A stretch of 7,284 nt of DNA from an uncultured Myxococcales bacterium (GTDB taxonomy: Bacteria; Myxococcota_A; UBA9042): assembly GCA_903917305.1 (NCBI GenBank), contig CAIXAA010000213.1:1-7284 (forward strand). Direction: 5' to 3'. The translations under genes and the position numbers were made by a program. Below are positions 6,031 through 7,284 of the stretch, in pieces (within the stretch, counting starts at the first letter, position 1; each line of letters opens with the position of its first letter). The notes under the pieces were generated by a model. It ran no database searches. It was not told the origin of the DNA and saw nothing but the letters and a program-made list of their open reading frames with translations.

Positions 6031-6816
6031 ATGCGAACAACCAGGCAGATGCAAGTCGCGATGCGGCTTGGGGCACTGCTGGTCGGTCTGTCGCTGACGC
6101 TGGCCGCGGGCCCGCTGCGCGCCGAAGAGCCCAAGCCGATCGTTCCGGTGAAGGTGCAGAAGGGCAAGGCCAAAGCGGAGAAGGCTGAGAAGGCAGAGAA
6201 GGCGGAGAAGGCGGAGAAGGCCGACAAAGCCGAGAAGCTGGAAAAGGCCGAGAAGACCGAGCCTGCCGAGAAGAGCGCTCCGCCCGCCCAGACGTCGGTC
6301 GGGGAAGACGCGCTGCGCCTGGGGCCCTTCGTGGCGCCACCGAAGCCGTTCCCGTTTCCGCTGCTCGGCGATGACAAGGCCCGAGAAGTGTTCGTGGATC
6401 GCGCCGGGCAGATCTACAAGGATCGGCCGTACAGCGGGCACGTGCCCGACTGGAACGCGGCGGCTCCGGTGGCGAGCGGCGGACGTTGCCGTGTCGAACC
6501 GCAGCAGTTGCTCTGGGTCGGATTCCAGAACAATGCCGATGGGTCGCGCGTGTTTGTCCAGCTGGAGCACGACGCCTGCGGGTACGTGTACCGGCCGGAT
6601 GACAACCACGTCGTGGTCGATCTGCCGTCGGTCACGGTGGCGAATGCGAACTTGAAGAACGACATCCTGACCGGTGCCTTCCCGACCACGGTTGACCTCG
6701 TGCATGTCGAGGAAGTCCCGGGGCGCGGGACGCGGGTCATCATCGTGCTCAAGGAAAGGCGGCCGTATTTGTCCGCGCACTTGGGCCATTACGTCTTTGT
6801 CGACATCGCGCGCTGA
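6031..6816 (+). CDS. Secreted protein with Ala-Glu-Lys linker and AMIN-like domain
   Basis: From the start chosen here this is a 261-residue exported protein. A Sec signal peptide spans about 1-31 (Arg-rich start, hydrophobic LGALLVGLSLTLAAG, cleavage after LRA). Residues 49-75 are nine three-residue units of Ala-Glu-Lys type, a charged stretch likely to form a stiff helix. A Pro-rich segment follows (100-112). The C-terminal part (about 158-260) resembles the AMIN domain: strands with GFQNNADGSRVFVQL, HVVVDLPSV, RVIIVLKERRPYLS and a final HYVFVDI. AMIN domains occur in periplasmic amidases and PilQ secretins and bind cell-wall material, so a periplasmic wall-binding or scaffold role is inferred. 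C153 and C183 could form a disulfide. The start is uncertain: in-frame ATGs lie at 6019, 6031, 6049 and 6061, none with a well-spaced ribosome site. It is probably cotranscribed with the next gene, 19 bp away. Confidence 0.8.
   Translation: MRTTRQMQVAMRLGALLVGLSLTLAAGPLRAEEPKPIVPVKVQKGKAKAEKAEKAEKAEKAEKADKAEKLEKAEKTEPAEKSAPPAQTSVGEDALRLGPFVAPPKPFPFPLLGDDKAREVFVDRAGQIYKDRPYSGHVPDWNAAAPVASGGRCRVEPQQLLWVGFQNNADGSRVFVQLEHDACGYVYRPDDNHVVVDLPSVTVANANLKNDILTGAFPTTVDLVHVEEVPGRGTRVIIVLKERRPYLSAHLGHYVFVDIAR
6175..6255 (+). repeat. Nine tandem 9-bp units encoding Ala-Glu-Lys
   Basis: Nine in-frame 9-bp units of the form GCN GAG AAG lie in a row; the sixth (GCC GAC AAA) and eighth (CTG GAA AAG) diverge. 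The 9-bp unit allows copy-number change without frameshift. It encodes residues 49-75 of the AMIN-like protein. Confidence 0.9.
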
Positions 6817-6835
6817 GCGATACCGGCCTGCCAAC

Positions 6836-7284
6836 ATGAGCGAAGACCAGCCAAAGACCGCGCCCGCCAAGGCGACTGCACGGCGCAAGAAGCGCGACGT
6901 GGAGCCAGCGATCGCGCCGGCGCCGCCCGTGCCGCCTGCCGCGGAGCCCGAGCCTGCCGCGCCCACAGCGCAGCGCAAGGCCAGACCGGTGCGCGCCAAG
7001 AAGGCGCCGCGCACGGAGACGGTGATCGAGGACATTCCGCAGCAGCAGGACCTGCTTGGATGGTTCCTGGAGCCGGCGGGCGAAGCTGCCGCGGCAGCGG
7101 CACCGGCACCCGAGCCCGCACCGGAACCGGCACCCGAACCGGAACCGGCACCCGAGCCCGCACCGGAACCGGCACCCGAGCCCGCACCGGAACCGGCACC
7201 CGAACCGGAACCCGAACCGGAACCCGAACCGGAACCCGAACCGGAACCCGAACCGGAACCCGAACCGGAACCCGAACCGGCCCC
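6836..7284 (+). CDS. Lys/Arg- and Pro-Glu-rich protein, 3' end beyond the window
   Basis: The frame is open from ATG 6836 to the window edge (149 codons seen, no stop). The first part (1-60) is rich in Lys, Arg, Ala and Pro. A short mixed segment follows (about 60-80) with VIEDIPQQQDLLGWFLEP, the only part that looks able to fold or bind. From about residue 92 it is a Pro-Glu/Pro-Ala repeat to the end. There is no signal peptide and no membrane segment in the visible part, so it begins in the cytoplasm; a later membrane span cannot be excluded. Pro-Glu repeats form extended linkers in TonB-like and other envelope-spanning proteins, but nothing here identifies that family. It starts 19 bp after the AMIN-like gene with no terminator between, so cotranscription is likely. 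No clear Shine-Dalgarno sequence precedes the ATG, so translational coupling is possible. Confidence 0.75.
   Translation, partial: MSEDQPKTAPAKATARRKKRDVEPAIAPAPPVPPAAEPEPAAPTAQRKARPVRAKKAPRTETVIEDIPQQQDLLGWFLEPAGEAAAAAAPAPEPAPEPAPEPEPAPEPAPEPAPEPAPEPAPEPEPEPEPEPEPEPEPEPEPEPEPEPA
7109..7284 (+). repeat. Tandem Pro-Glu/Pro-Ala coding repeat reaching the window edge
   Basis: Three 24-bp units (cccgagcccgcaccggaaccggca; 7109-7132, 7151-7174, 7175-7198) and one 18-bp unit (7133-7150) are followed by six identical 12-bp units (cccgaaccggaa; 7199-7270) and part of a seventh. All units are in frame with the gene from 6836. The identity of the 12-bp units indicates recent expansion. Confidence 0.93.

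Noticed and set aside
6789..7199. Minus-strand frame of Val-Pro-Val-Arg repeats
   Set aside because: It is the mirror of the Pro-Glu repeat of the plus-strand gene that starts at 6836 after a short gap from the previous gene.

Overview
This is a GC-rich bacterial window with five protein-coding genes, the last one cut by the right edge. I see no tRNA, rRNA, CRISPR array, transposase or phage gene. GC-rich codon use, a zinc-ribbon/STAND-type ATPase with a TPR array, a Ser/Thr/Asp-linkered lipoprotein of no recognised family, and Pro-Glu and Ala-Glu-Lys low-complexity proteins together resemble Myxococcota (former Deltaproteobacteria). That assignment is inference; no marker in the window proves it.

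Layout. Positions 1-282 hold no convincing complete gene, but the minus strand carries a degenerate Pro-Glu reading frame with an in-frame stop near its start, and a 10-bp inverted repeat. Two genes on the minus strand follow. One is an RpoD-family sigma factor (283-1851). The other, lying upstream of it in the direction of transcription, is a 909-residue zinc-ribbon/ATPase/TPR protein (2056-4785). The 204-bp gap between them suggests that the sigma gene has its own promoter. A 280-bp intergenic region separates the ATPase gene from a divergent plus-strand set. It contains a good sigma70-type promoter for the lipoprotein gene, with a 10-bp palindrome inside the promoter spacer.

The plus strand then carries a 258-residue predicted lipoprotein (5066-5842), closed by a textbook intrinsic terminator. 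Next is a secreted AMIN-like protein with an Ala-Glu-Lys linker (about 6031-6816), probably with its own promoter. It is followed after 19 bp by a Lys/Arg- and Pro-Glu-rich protein that runs off the window (6836 onward). The last two are probably cotranscribed.

Functionally the window mixes regulation (sigma factor, STAND-like ATPase) with envelope proteins (lipoprotein, periplasmic AMIN-like protein). Nothing shows that they form one system, and I do not claim a new defence or metabolic system here. The most interesting points are: the Walker A lysine-to-arginine change in an ATPase with no catalytic effector domain; the sigma factor that lacks region 1.1 and has an altered activator-contact surface; the palindrome embedded in the lipoprotein promoter; and Pro-Glu repeats at both window ends in opposite orientation.
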